15,544 nucleotides of DNA. It comes from a bacterium. GTDB lineage: Bacteria; Blakebacterota; Blakebacteria; Blakebacterales; Blakebacteraceae. Positions 1-7,958 of the stretch are shown one piece after another. Under the pieces are notes generated by a model. That model had not been told where the DNA came from. It made no database searches and saw only the letters and a list, made by a program, of their open reading frames with translations. The stretch's first letter is position 1. Each line of letters starts with the position of its first letter. The position numbers and the translations under genes were made by a program. The stretch lies in the NCBI GenBank assembly GCA_025774205.1, contig JALGWK010000034.1:1-15544 (forward strand). Direction: 5' to 3'.

Positions 1-524
1 ACCTTCCTGGAATCCGCTCTCATTATCCCGCTCCACGATCGGGATGAACTGGATGAACCACGCCTCGACTTCATCCCGCAGGAACCGGTAGACCTCGACC
101 GGATGCTCCATGTTCGCGGCCTGCACGCAGGTGAGGATGTTGAACTCGACCTCGTGTTTCCGGAGGCAGTCGAGTCCCTCCATCACCCGTGACCAGGTGG
201 GCAGGCCCCCCTTGTCGACCCGGAAGGCGTCATGCATCTCCTCCGGCCCGTCGAGGCTGAGTCCGATCAGGAATCCATGGTCGTGGAGGAAGGTACCCCA
301 CTCGTCATCGAGCAGGAGCCCATTGGTCTGGAAGGCGTTGACGATCCGGGTACCGGTGGGAGCGTGCTTCCATTGAAGCTCAACCACCTTCCGGTAGAAG
401 TCGAGCCCCATCAGGAGCGGCTCCCCCCCCTGCCAGGCGAAAGTGATCTCGGGAACATCCTGCGTTTCACCTGGTAGGCGAAGGGAACGGTAGTGAGGTC
501 AGCAGGTGCCGGATCGGTTTCCAT
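1..524 (-). pseudogene. Anaerobic sulfatase-maturase-like radical SAM gene, disrupted near its 5' end and cut by the window edge
   Basis: From about 475 down to base 1 the minus strand is open and reads as the middle of an anSME/AslB-type radical SAM enzyme: FAWQGGEPLLMG, then FQTNGLLLDDEW, then GLSLDGPEEMHDAF, then FIQFIPIVERD. Family members oxidise a Cys or Ser of a sulfatase to formylglycine and carry CxxxCxxC for the 4Fe-4S cluster roughly 50-60 residues before the QGGEP motif. Here that frame meets a TGA at about 499-501, only some 20 codons upstream of the WQGGEP motif, with no cysteine triad and no ATG/GTG/TTG before the conserved block. A different frame starts at ATG 522-524 and reads METDPAPADLTTVPFAYQVK, which resembles the leader expected just before the cysteine motif. 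The simplest reading is a deletion of about 50-65 codons that also shifted the frame, near 460-478. I infer an inactive gene; an assembly collapse is the alternative. The C-terminal part lies outside the window. Confidence 0.72.
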
Positions 525-622
525 CGCGCTCGATTCTTCCCGGGGTGCGGTTCCGGTCTGCCAGTATCCACCATTCCCGCTGAAAACTCCAAAGAAAGCG
601 CCTCAGCACGGGAATCTGATGG

Positions 623-1810
623 TCAGTCCCGTTCCTCGAACCAGTACCGCGACCGGATCAGGAGGGGTGAACCGTCCTCAGCCTCATCACTCCGCCAGAG
701 ATGGTCAGCCCCGATCGGCATACCGCGCAGACTCCGGTCAGCCAGGAAGGAGCGCTCGAAGACGCCATCTTCACTGAACACATCCACCTGGACCAGGGGC
801 GAGTCGATCCAGGCGCTCTGGAAAACCCACATCTCGTCGTTTCCGGTCCAGTTCATGCCGCTGATGGCCGCCTGCGCTTCGGGCAATCTCAGATACCAGA
901 CCTCCCCCTCCATCTCCATGAGCGGCTCGGCTTCCACCGATTCACGATAGGCGTCAGAGAATCCGGTCGATTCATATTCCCTGCGGATCCGCCAGTGGTC
1001 GGCCCCTCCCGGCGTATATACCTCGATCTGGTAGGGGAAGACACAATTCACCCAGGCGCGTCCCTGCCCATCCACTGTCATATTGGCCGGATTCTCTTCA
1101 TACATGTAGGTGTACCGGTCATCCTTGACGACCGACACATGCTCGAACGAATCCGCCTGGACATACCTGAGGTCTTCCCATTGGACCCAGACGGGATAAT
1201 AGGCCATGTCCTGCCCCATCTCCCCCTGGATCGACCGGTGCGCCAGAATCCAGAAATCACCGTTCGGGAGGTAACCAAGATGCGTGAAATGCCGGGCACG
1301 GGGCACCTGATCCAGAAAACGGTTCTGAACGAAGTCGCCGTCCTCGTCGAATACGATCAGGCGTCTGAGTGTTGGGGCATTCACGATCCATCCGACCTCT
1401 GTCACGTACCGCGGTCGCATGGGGACCCGGAACTCGCCCGGCCCCTCCCCGTCTCGTCCCGCCTTCCAGAGCAAAGCTCCATCGGTTCCGAACACACGCA
1501 GTTCCGGAGGCTGCCGCTCGGTATACCCCACCTGCCCGTCGGGTCCACCGCCGACCACGCCTCCTGAGGTCCTCATGGAGAGTAGATAATCATCCCCCTC
1601 CCCACCCTCTCCGATCACGGCTTCATCCTCAAAACGCATGATCGGCAACTCACCCGTCCAGTCGCGCGGATTGGAGCCGTTCTCGACCACCCGGATACCA
1701 TCCGGATCAATCGACTCTCTCAGCCATGAATCACTACTCACTCCACAGGAAGAGGTAAGACCGATGCAGGCAGTCACTATCAAGAGAAAGATAATCCGAC
1801 TTCGTGTCAT
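623..1810 (-). CDS. Exported six-bladed beta-propeller lipoprotein of unknown function
   Basis: 395 aa. A basic N-terminus (MTRSR) and a hydrophobic stretch at 6-18 lead to GLTSSC with Cys22, an imperfect lipobox, so a lipid-anchored protein is likely. The rest is a repeat-type beta protein with short blades of the form 'xRVFxxDGxLLWKxGRxGEGPGEFRxP' (residues 103-129). That GEGPGEF block is typical of the six-bladed propeller family common in Bacteroidota and Gemmatimonadota lipoproteins. Later blades are visible around 152-160 (LIVFDEDGDFVQ), 250-275 (MTVDGQGRAWV, then IEVYTPGG) and the C-terminal VDVFSEDGVFERSF. No catalytic motif is evident; such proteins are usually thought to bind ligands or partners. 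The start is supported by GGAG eight bases upstream of the ATG. The gene stands alone, divergent from the ThDP enzyme at 2006. The broken radical SAM gene follows after 98 bases. Fold call fairly firm; function unknown. Confidence 0.82.
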   Translation of the reverse strand: MTRSRIIFLLIVTACIGLTSSCGVSSDSWLRESIDPDGIRVVENGSNPRDWTGELPIMRFEDEAVIGEGGEGDDYLLSMRTSGGVVGGGPDGQVGYTERQPPELRVFGTDGALLWKAGRDGEGPGEFRVPMRPRYVTEVGWIVNAPTLRRLIVFDEDGDFVQNRFLDQVPRARHFTHLGYLPNGDFWILAHRSIQGEMGQDMAYYPVWVQWEDLRYVQADSFEHVSVVKDDRYTYMYEENPANMTVDGQGRAWVNCVFPYQIEVYTPGGADHWRIRREYESTGFSDAYRESVEAEPLMEMEGEVWYLRLPEAQAAISGMNWTGNDEMWVFQSAWIDSPLVQVDVFSEDGVFERSFLADRSLRGMPIGADHLWRSDEAEDGSPLLIRSRYWFEERD

Positions 1811-1842
1811 CTATTCGCTCCAGCTGTTCCGGGCAGGCTGGT

Positions 1843-1872
1843 AGTACATGTAAACGGTGAATCGAGTCGCAA
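1843..1872 (-). promoter_or_regulatory. Weak candidate promoter for the propeller lipoprotein
   Basis: On the minus strand TTGCGA (1867-1872) is followed after 18 bases by TGTACT (1843-1848), matching the sigma-70 consensus at four of six bases in each box. It would start transcription about 25-30 bases ahead of the ATG at 1810. The match is poor and the call rests mainly on position; I saw no better pair in this 195-base divergent gap and none convincing for the plus-strand gene. Confidence 0.2.
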
Positions 1873-2005
1873 GGTTTGGGGAAAGATCGATTCCAGGCAT
1901 CGGGCCCTTTCACCAGGGTGAGATTGGACTGCCGAAAAGCGGTATGTTAGGTTCAGTGGCAGAATCGATCTGCACCCGGGACAACATCGAACCAGGCAGG
2001 TTAGG

Positions 2006-3625
2006 GTGGCATCCGTAGCTGAACAACTGGCGCGAGCCCTTCGGGAGGTGGGTACCCGGTATCTGTTCGGGGTTCCGAGCGGAGGCTGGATCGACTACCT
2101 GGAGGCCATCGGGGAAGTCGACGGACTCGAATTCATCCTGGTCGGGCATGAGGGGCCCGGCGCCGTCATGGCGGATGTCTGCGGACGGCTGACCGGCGTG
2201 CCCGGGGCCTGCTTCGGGACCTTCGGTCCGGGCGCCACGAACCTGGCTACCGGCGTGGGCGGTGCCCTGCTCGACCGCTCCCCCCTGCTGGCCTTCACCG
2301 ACGAGATGCCCGATCACCTGCTCGATCGCCGGGTTCAGATGAACATCGATCACCAGGCCCTCTTCCACCCCCTGACCAAGTTGACCACCCGGCTGGAGGC
2401 TGACCGGGTTTCGGAGATGGTGATCGAAGCCGCCCGCTTCGCGACGGCCGAGCCGCCCGGACCGGTTCATATCGGCTTGCCCCTTGGCATGGCCTCACAC
2501 GACGCGATCGGAGATGCAGCCCGCTTCCATCCCGCCGGCACGCTCCCTTCACCCACGCCGGCGGTTCTGGACCGGATGGAGGAACTCTTCACCGGCGCGA
2601 AAAAGCCCCTGCTCGCGGTCGGCCTGAGCGCGACCCGGTTCGATGTCCGTCCCCTGATCGCGAAGATCGCCGGGGAAAACCGGATCCCGGTCGTGCTCAC
2701 CCCGATGGCCAAGGGCATGCTGCCCGAGGACCACCCTGCCTACGCCGGCGTCCTCTTCCACGCCCTGAGTGATGAAGTGGCCAGGACCCATCAGGAGGCT
2801 GACCTGGTTCTCGCGATCGGGTACGACCCGGTCGAATTCAGCTACGAAGAGTGGCTGCCTGATGCCCCGCTGGTGCACATCGACACCACCCCGGCTGACA
2901 TCGACACCTCCGCGCACGATCTGGCCTGCGATGTCGTCGGTGATATCAGGATGGCGCTCGAACGGCTGGCGGAAATCGAGACACCCGGTTTCGACTGGGA
3001 CCTCGACGCGCTCGCTGAACGGAGACGCGCCATGTTCGACCGCCTGGCGCCTACAGCGGGTGCCTTCGGCCCGCGGGCCGCCCTGGCGATCCTGCGGGAG
3101 ATCCTGCCCGATGAGGGGATCATGGCGTGTGATGTTGGCGCCCACACCCACCTGATCGGTCAGATGTGGCCCACCCCAGCGCCCGACAGACAGCTGATGA
3201 CGAACGGCTGGTCGTCGATGGGCTTCGGTATCCCGGCTGCCATCGGGGCCCGGTTGAGCCGGCCCGACCAACCAGTCTGCGCCGTGGTCGGTGACGGCGG
3301 CTTCCTGATGTCGGCGGGCGAACTGGATGTCGCGAGGCGCCTGAACCTTAAAGTTGTCTTCGTAATCCTGACCGACCGGTCCCTCTCACTGATCCGGATC
3401 AAGCAGGAGCGGAAAGGGTACGGAACCGCCGGCACGCCAATCCGTACCGGGAATCACCGCCTGGGTGATACGTTCCTGGGAGTCCCGGTGTTCGGGGCGG
3501 CCGATTCGGATGAATATCGTTCCGCGCTCACACAGGCCTTCAGTACGGATGGTCCCGCGATCGTCGAGGCTATCATCGACGGTAGCGAATACGACGATCT
3601 GGTGCTCCGGGCGAACCGCACGTAG
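2006..3625 (+). CDS. Thiamine-diphosphate-dependent enzyme, acetolactate synthase/decarboxylase type
   Basis: 539 aa, three-domain ThDP fold. The N-terminal PYR domain (about 1-165) has the activating Glu49 in GHEGPGAVMADVCGRLTG and the typical GTFGPGATN at 71-79. The central domain (about 190-325) follows. The C-terminal PP domain (about 350-539) has NGWSSMGFGIPAAIGA at 400-415 and GDG at 429-431. These proteins decarboxylate a 2-oxo acid and pass the bound aldehyde unit to an acceptor or release it; the substrate cannot be read here. The usual NN pair closing the ThDP/Mg motif reads T456-D457 (VILTDRSLSLI), so Asp would replace the Asn metal ligand. Length fits biosynthetic and catabolic members (about 540-590). 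The start is GTG at 2006, with only a weak AGG-rich stretch before it and no other start in frame nearby. Single gene, convergent with the M14 operon; no small regulatory subunit gene beside it, which argues against ilvB. Unusual members include sulfoacetaldehyde acetyltransferase-like and guanidino-oxopentanoate decarboxylase-like enzymes. Confidence 0.88.
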   Translation: MASVAEQLARALREVGTRYLFGVPSGGWIDYLEAIGEVDGLEFILVGHEGPGAVMADVCGRLTGVPGACFGTFGPGATNLATGVGGALLDRSPLLAFTDEMPDHLLDRRVQMNIDHQALFHPLTKLTTRLEADRVSEMVIEAARFATAEPPGPVHIGLPLGMASHDAIGDAARFHPAGTLPSPTPAVLDRMEELFTGAKKPLLAVGLSATRFDVRPLIAKIAGENRIPVVLTPMAKGMLPEDHPAYAGVLFHALSDEVARTHQEADLVLAIGYDPVEFSYEEWLPDAPLVHIDTTPADIDTSAHDLACDVVGDIRMALERLAEIETPGFDWDLDALAERRRAMFDRLAPTAGAFGPRAALAILREILPDEGIMACDVGAHTHLIGQMWPTPAPDRQLMTNGWSSMGFGIPAAIGARLSRPDQPVCAVVGDGGFLMSAGELDVARRLNLKVVFVILTDRSLSLIRIKQERKGYGTAGTPIRTGNHRLGDTFLGVPVFGAADSDEYRSALTQAFSTDGPAIVEAIIDGSEYDDLVLRANRT

Positions 3626-3652
3626 AACTTTCAACAATATAGGAGATAGCAC

Positions 3653-3689
3653 AAAAAAAACAGGGGCGCCGGTCGAGCCGGCGCCCCTG
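3653..3689 (-). terminator. Intrinsic terminator of the M14 carboxypeptidase operon
   Basis: Perfect 12-bp stem CAGGGGCGCCGG / CCGGCGCCCCTG (3661-3672 and 3678-3689) with a 5-base loop. On the minus strand it is followed at once by eight T (the A-run 3653-3660 on the plus strand). It lies 58 bases past the stop codon at 3747. The plus-strand side has no T-run after the hairpin, so it should act mainly on minus-strand transcripts, although the stem also lies 35 bases past the convergent ThDP gene. Confidence 0.9.
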
Positions 3690-3746
3690 AAAGGGAAGCA
3701 GTCTATCTTCTCTCTACTTCCTGTCTGACCGAATGTGACTTCTGTT

Positions 3747-5666
3747 TCAGTCGCCCGAGCGGATGTTCAGCCGCTTCGTGGCGGTACCTCCATGGAACGA
3801 GTTGATGGTGAACTCAACCCAGCCGTTGTTGCCGGACATCTTCACGAGATACCGGAAGGTCCGGCTGCTCTGCCCGTTCAATCTGAACTCCGGATCTTCT
3901 GTCCCTACGACATTCCCCTGTGTGCGTCGATCGTTGGGATCGATGATCGTGGAGCCCTCGGGTATCTCCACCCGGGTGATGCTGCTCGAGGATGAGAAGC
4001 TGAGCCTGTCCTGGTCAACCCATTCACGTTCCAGATCACGATCGGAGATCGTCGGGTAGGTCCGGTCGTTCTTCACCGTGACATCCACCCAGAGCAGGTC
4101 ACCCGTGGACGGGGTCACCTTGATCTCTTCGACCTCGGCCTTCGGGAACTGGCTCGCGCAGTAGAGCACGAACTGCATGTTCCTGAACGCTTCCGACTCG
4201 ATGTATCTGGCCGGCGGAGTACGGCCGATGTGCTTCTTCATCGTTCCGCCGATCCAGATCGGACCGAGGTCGGGATGGTCGAAGCGGTGCGGCACGACCC
4301 AGCCTTCACCGGTGAGTTCGATGTCGAGCCAGAGCATCCGCTCTTCCTGGTCCACCCGGCCGTCACCGTTCTGGTCACCGTCCATGTGGGTACCCCACAA
4401 CTCGATCAGGTAGGCGTACTGCCCGGCCGACATGTACGAGTTCGACTGGGCCTGACCCGATCCGGGAGGACCGGCCTGGGTCGGCCGGTAGTTCTTCATG
4501 ATCCGGGCACCCATGGTGGCTATCTGCTGTTGTACGGCCAGGTCGTGCCGGTAGGCGGGCGCGACGTTCCGGTCGAAGAACTGAGCGTACTGGTTCTCCT
4601 CCTGCATCTGGGCCAGCCGCTGTTCAGGCGTCATGGCCTGGAAACCGCGACCCTGACCGTAGGGACCGCCGCCACCACCTCTCCCGGCAGCGGGAGCCGC
4701 ACCCTCGACCTCCCACGGCACCGAGGTCATGATCAACCGTCCGGTGTTGTGGTAGTGGAAAGCAGCAAAGATGTTCTCGTGGGTGCGCTGGAACTCCCAG
4801 GCGTTGCGGGTCTCGTTCTCCGACATCGGGTAGGGCCAGCCGGCGCCGAGGTTCCACCCGTAGGGGTAGTTCCGGTTCGGGTCGGGACCGCCGATATCAT
4901 CCTCGTTGATCCGACCGTCGCCGTCGTTGTCGTACCCTTCCCGTCCGAGGGAACGGAACCGCATCACATCCTCGAACTCGGAGGCGACGGGGATGAACCG
5001 CCGACCGTCGTCGGAGAGTTTGAGGTTACCGGTCGGGTCCTCGATGTACATCGAGGAGAGTTCACCGTCACCGTCCACGTCCTCGTTCTGATCCTCGTCG
5101 TAGAGACCATCGCCGTCATTGTCCTCGGGACGGTAGGGCTCACGGGGATCGTTCTCCGTGTTCGGCCACATGACGTAAGAGTCGTTGGCATCCACGTTGA
5201 GGCCAGGCAGGATGTAGAACGTGGTCGTGTTCAACATCTCGTGGACGTAGGGGTCGTAGTCGTACCTGGTGAGCAGGTACCACGCTGTGTAGAGGCAACA
5301 CATGACACCGTTCACTTCGTTGCCGTGGACCGCTCCGTCCATCCACATCGCTGTTTTGGTTCCGTGAGCGCCGGTCTCCTTGGCCGTGATGGTCAGCAGG
5401 AACTGGTCCCGCCCCATCCGGCTCTTGCCGATGCTCTCGATGTCGGCCAGGCTCGAGTACTTGGTCTGAAGATCATGCATGATCTTCGTCCACTCCTCAT
5501 AGCTGTAGTACCGCTTCCAGCTGATGGTGAAGTCGAGTTCCCCGTGATATCCGCCGGGGTTGGCCGGTTCCTTGTCCTGTGCTGAAGCCGGGTTCGACCA
5601 GGCTGCCATGACAAGGGCAGCGAGAATCAAAACCGGCACACTCTTCCAGTTCATTCTCATTTTCAT
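3747..5666 (-). CDS. Secreted M14-family zinc carboxypeptidase with calcium-type Asp-rich loops (paralogue 1)
   Basis: 639 aa from the ATG at 5664-5666. That start has GGGAG six bases upstream and gives a clean Sec signal peptide (MKMRMNWK, hydrophobic 9-23, AxA cut near residue 30). A longer start at 5684, overlapping the upstream stop as ATGA, lacks a ribosome site. M14 hallmarks: zinc ligands His114 and Glu117 (HGNE), substrate-binding PNRNYP at 263-268, third zinc ligand His306 in HNTGR, general base Glu422 in YLIELW. M14 enzymes remove C-terminal residues from peptides. DxDxDG-type loops at 182-202 and 246-257 sit between HGNE and NRNY, and another at 429-442 follows the catalytic Glu; these look like thrombospondin-3/dockerin-like calcium sites. 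A Gly-rich, then Gln-rich insert (about 321-415) separates the third zinc ligand from Glu422. The C-terminal 130 residues look like a beta domain. Last gene of a two-gene operon, 14 bases after paralogue 2. Confidence 0.9.
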   Translation of the reverse strand: MKMRMNWKSVPVLILAALVMAAWSNPASAQDKEPANPGGYHGELDFTISWKRYYSYEEWTKIMHDLQTKYSSLADIESIGKSRMGRDQFLLTITAKETGAHGTKTAMWMDGAVHGNEVNGVMCCLYTAWYLLTRYDYDPYVHEMLNTTTFYILPGLNVDANDSYVMWPNTENDPREPYRPEDNDGDGLYDEDQNEDVDGDGELSSMYIEDPTGNLKLSDDGRRFIPVASEFEDVMRFRSLGREGYDNDGDGRINEDDIGGPDPNRNYPYGWNLGAGWPYPMSENETRNAWEFQRTHENIFAAFHYHNTGRLIMTSVPWEVEGAAPAAGRGGGGGPYGQGRGFQAMTPEQRLAQMQEENQYAQFFDRNVAPAYRHDLAVQQQIATMGARIMKNYRPTQAGPPGSGQAQSNSYMSAGQYAYLIELWGTHMDGDQNGDGRVDQEERMLWLDIELTGEGWVVPHRFDHPDLGPIWIGGTMKKHIGRTPPARYIESEAFRNMQFVLYCASQFPKAEVEEIKVTPSTGDLLWVDVTVKNDRTYPTISDRDLEREWVDQDRLSFSSSSSITRVEIPEGSTIIDPNDRRTQGNVVGTEDPEFRLNGQSSRTFRYLVKMSGNNGWVEFTINSFHGGTATKRLNIRSGD

Positions 5667-5680
5667 GGTTCTCTCCCGGT

Positions 5681-7906
5681 TCATCGGAGTGTGATCTCTT
5701 TGACATGGGTACCGCCGCGCTGCGAGGTGACGATCACCTTCAGCGGCGAATTACCCTCGATCATGATCAGCCACTTTACTTCACGGGTATTGCCCGCCTG
5801 CACTTCAGGCTGGGCTCCACCCATCCGGCTCATGAACTGCTGCATCATCTCGGGCGGGATTCCAGCCGGCATCTGCATCATCATCTGCTGCTGTCCTCTT
5901 CCGCCGGCAGCCGGAGCCGAACTCTGGATACCGGGAATCGGCATCACTCCCTCGAGCACCCCGATCGACTGGTGGGCGGTGCCCTGCAGGAAGGTTATGC
6001 GGTCCCGGTCACCGACCAGCCAGACCGCGTCGTTGCGGTTCCCGGCCAACCGGGCGCCGCGCGCGACCTGCGTGGCCAGCTGTCCGGTGTTTTCGATCGT
6101 GGCGGTCACCAGCACGACCTTGACCGCGCCGGTGCGCCGTCCGCGATTGATGGTGGCAGTGTCGCCCTGGTAGGTGACGCTCGCCTCGGTAGCGCTGTTC
6201 GTCTCGTAGAGCACCTCCGCCGTGGCGTCGGTTACGACTACCCGGGGAAGCAGGTTCGCCTTGAAGAGTTCGAACTGCCAGTGAATGTCACAGACATGGC
6301 GCAGCGCGTCACCAGGGAAGGCGTTGTTGCGGGAGTTGTACTGGGCGATCCAGCCGCCGATCTCGCCCTGTCCCAGGTCGGGGTGCCGGTAGCTTTGCCA
6401 CGGCACGAAGAAGCGACCGCCATTGTTCTCCTCCTGGTAATTAACCAGCCAGCGCTCCTGCTGAGCCTGGACGTCATCACCCTCGAACTCGGGCATGCCG
6501 GGGAAGTCGCGCGACCGGTTCCACAGTTCGGTCGTCATCGAGTAGGAGCCGAACTGCGCGTAGGCCCAGTCGATGAAGATACCGTAGCCGTAGGGCCGGT
6601 CGGCGTTGTCGTTGTAAGGGTGGGTCCATTCCCGGGGCAGGTCGTAGCCGCGAGCACCGCCGCCGCCACCACCCGCGCGAGTCGTCTGCTGGCCGCCGGG
6701 GGCCTGTCGCTGCACCCGCACCATCTGCTGCGGAGTGCCGCCCTGGGGTGCACCGCTCGGCCGCATCCGCATGCCCTGCCCGGCAGCCGCCTGGGGCGCG
6801 GGCTCAACATCCCACTCGGCCGGATAATCGGCGCCGAGCAGTTCGCAGTACTTCTTCCCCATCACCTTGTCGAAGATCGCCAGGTCCTTGGCGTCGATCC
6901 GGCTGTCGGGCCAGCGGGCGAAGGGCCGGTAGGTGAAGCCTCCACTCGTGTGGAACGACTGTACCAGAAGGATGTTGGTGTTGTTGGTAAAGAATTCGAG
7001 GATGGCGCGTGACTCGGGAGCTGAAGCTGCGTAGTAGCCGCTTCCGGCCTTCTCGTTGTCGTCACCGTACCACCCTTCCGGGTAGTTCCGGTTGACGTCG
7101 ATGCCCCGCTCGGAGTCTTCGCCCCGGCGACCGTCGCCGTCGTTGTCCCGGTCTTCCCGAATCACCGACCAGCGCTCCTTGTCGGTCTCGGCGCCGCGCG
7201 CCAGACGGACCATCACCCGCGGATCGACATCGTCGACCACGTAGCCGCCCTCGGGATCGCGGTAACGGAACGAAGTGATATGACCATCGCCGTTCAGGTC
7301 GTCCGGTCCGTCCTCGTTGATCCGGCCATCGTTGTCATCATCGTTGTTCATCGAGTTCTGTCGCTGGGAATTCCCGCCCTCGACGCTGTTGTACACGCCG
7401 TCGGGATTGACGATCGGACAGACGTAGAAGACACAATCGTCGATCAGGGTCTTGAGCCCGTCGTCGGAACTGTACCCGCTAACGAGCTTGTCGATGATGT
7501 AGAGACAGACTTCGGTGCCGGTGTACTCATTGCCGTGCGTCCCGCCGTCGATCCACTGGCCCGGCTTGCCGTGGTACGACTTCATCGGGGTGACGTTCTG
7601 CACGTTCTCCCGGCGCGGGTTGCGAAGTTCGATGTGACGGTCGATCGTCGTCCCGGTTCTCATGTTCGAGATAACGAGGACATAGATCGTCCGCCCCATG
7701 GTGCTCTCACCGATCTCCAGGAGTTCGGTGATATTCGGGTAGGCCCGGTTGACAGCCTGAAGATACTCGACCGTCCCGGTATACCCGTGGTAATCGTCGA
7801 ATGAAATGGGCGCTCTCTGTGCCGAGGCACCAGGCGCTGTCCCCAGCAGGAGTGCCAGGCACAACATGCCGCCTGCCCATTTCCGTGGAGAGCGGATCAT
7901 AGACAT
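5681..7906 (-). CDS. Secreted M14-family zinc carboxypeptidase with calcium-type Asp-rich loops (paralogue 2)
   Basis: 741 aa. Signal peptide: basic MSMIRSPRK, hydrophobic 11-22, cut after ASA-Q near 29-30. M14 motifs: His124 and Glu127 (HGNE), NPDG at 167-170, VNRNYPEGW at 271-279, third zinc ligand His319 in QSFHTSGG, general base Glu460 in TTELW. It is an exported metallo-carboxypeptidase or endopeptidase relative. Asp-rich calcium-type loops lie at 189-211 and 252-264, at the same places between HGNE and NRNY as in the downstream paralogue. A long low-complexity insert rich in Gly, Gln and Arg (about 369-420) separates His319 from the catalytic half, and a Met/Gln-rich segment (about 661-705) precedes the last beta strands. 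The ATG lies just after AAGAAGGGGG; Met3 is an equally plausible start. First gene of the operon, with a leader of about 90 bases holding an inverted repeat. Family call firm; substrate unknown. Confidence 0.9.
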   Translation of the reverse strand: MSMIRSPRKWAGGMLCLALLLGTAPGASAQRAPISFDDYHGYTGTVEYLQAVNRAYPNITELLEIGESTMGRTIYVLVISNMRTGTTIDRHIELRNPRRENVQNVTPMKSYHGKPGQWIDGGTHGNEYTGTEVCLYIIDKLVSGYSSDDGLKTLIDDCVFYVCPIVNPDGVYNSVEGGNSQRQNSMNNDDDNDGRINEDGPDDLNGDGHITSFRYRDPEGGYVVDDVDPRVMVRLARGAETDKERWSVIREDRDNDGDGRRGEDSERGIDVNRNYPEGWYGDDNEKAGSGYYAASAPESRAILEFFTNNTNILLVQSFHTSGGFTYRPFARWPDSRIDAKDLAIFDKVMGKKYCELLGADYPAEWDVEPAPQAAAGQGMRMRPSGAPQGGTPQQMVRVQRQAPGGQQTTRAGGGGGGARGYDLPREWTHPYNDNADRPYGYGIFIDWAYAQFGSYSMTTELWNRSRDFPGMPEFEGDDVQAQQERWLVNYQEENNGGRFFVPWQSYRHPDLGQGEIGGWIAQYNSRNNAFPGDALRHVCDIHWQFELFKANLLPRVVVTDATAEVLYETNSATEASVTYQGDTATINRGRRTGAVKVVLVTATIENTGQLATQVARGARLAGNRNDAVWLVGDRDRITFLQGTAHQSIGVLEGVMPIPGIQSSAPAAGGRGQQQMMMQMPAGIPPEMMQQFMSRMGGAQPEVQAGNTREVKWLIMIEGNSPLKVIVTSQRGGTHVKEITLR

Positions 7907-7958
7907 GCCCCCTTCTTGATGAGACTGCTCGAACGTACAGTGTGGATTCGGTCAGACC

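Noticed and set aside
182-257. Frameshift at the eight-G run of the radical SAM remnant
   Set aside because: The run (plus-strand C-run near 423-430) reads in frame as WQGGEP, so no shift is needed there; the break lies further upstream.
701-1567. Plus-strand open frame (288 codons) opposite the propeller lipoprotein
   Set aside because: Antisense shadow; the minus strand has a signal peptide and propeller repeats, the plus strand has no recognisable feature.
4230-5585. Long plus-strand open frame (451 codons) opposite the first M14 gene
   Set aside because: Its Val/Leu/Arg/Gly-rich translation is the antisense of a GC-rich gene, shows no family motif, and lies wholly inside a convincing M14 reading frame.
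5667-5684. ATGA-coupled start for the downstream M14 gene
   Set aside because: Possible by translational coupling, but the GGGAG site fits the ATG at 5666 and the shorter form has a normal signal peptide.
5705-7012. Long plus-strand open frame (435 codons) opposite the second M14 gene
   Set aside because: Same reason: a codon-bias shadow with His/Leu-rich sequence and no ribosome site.
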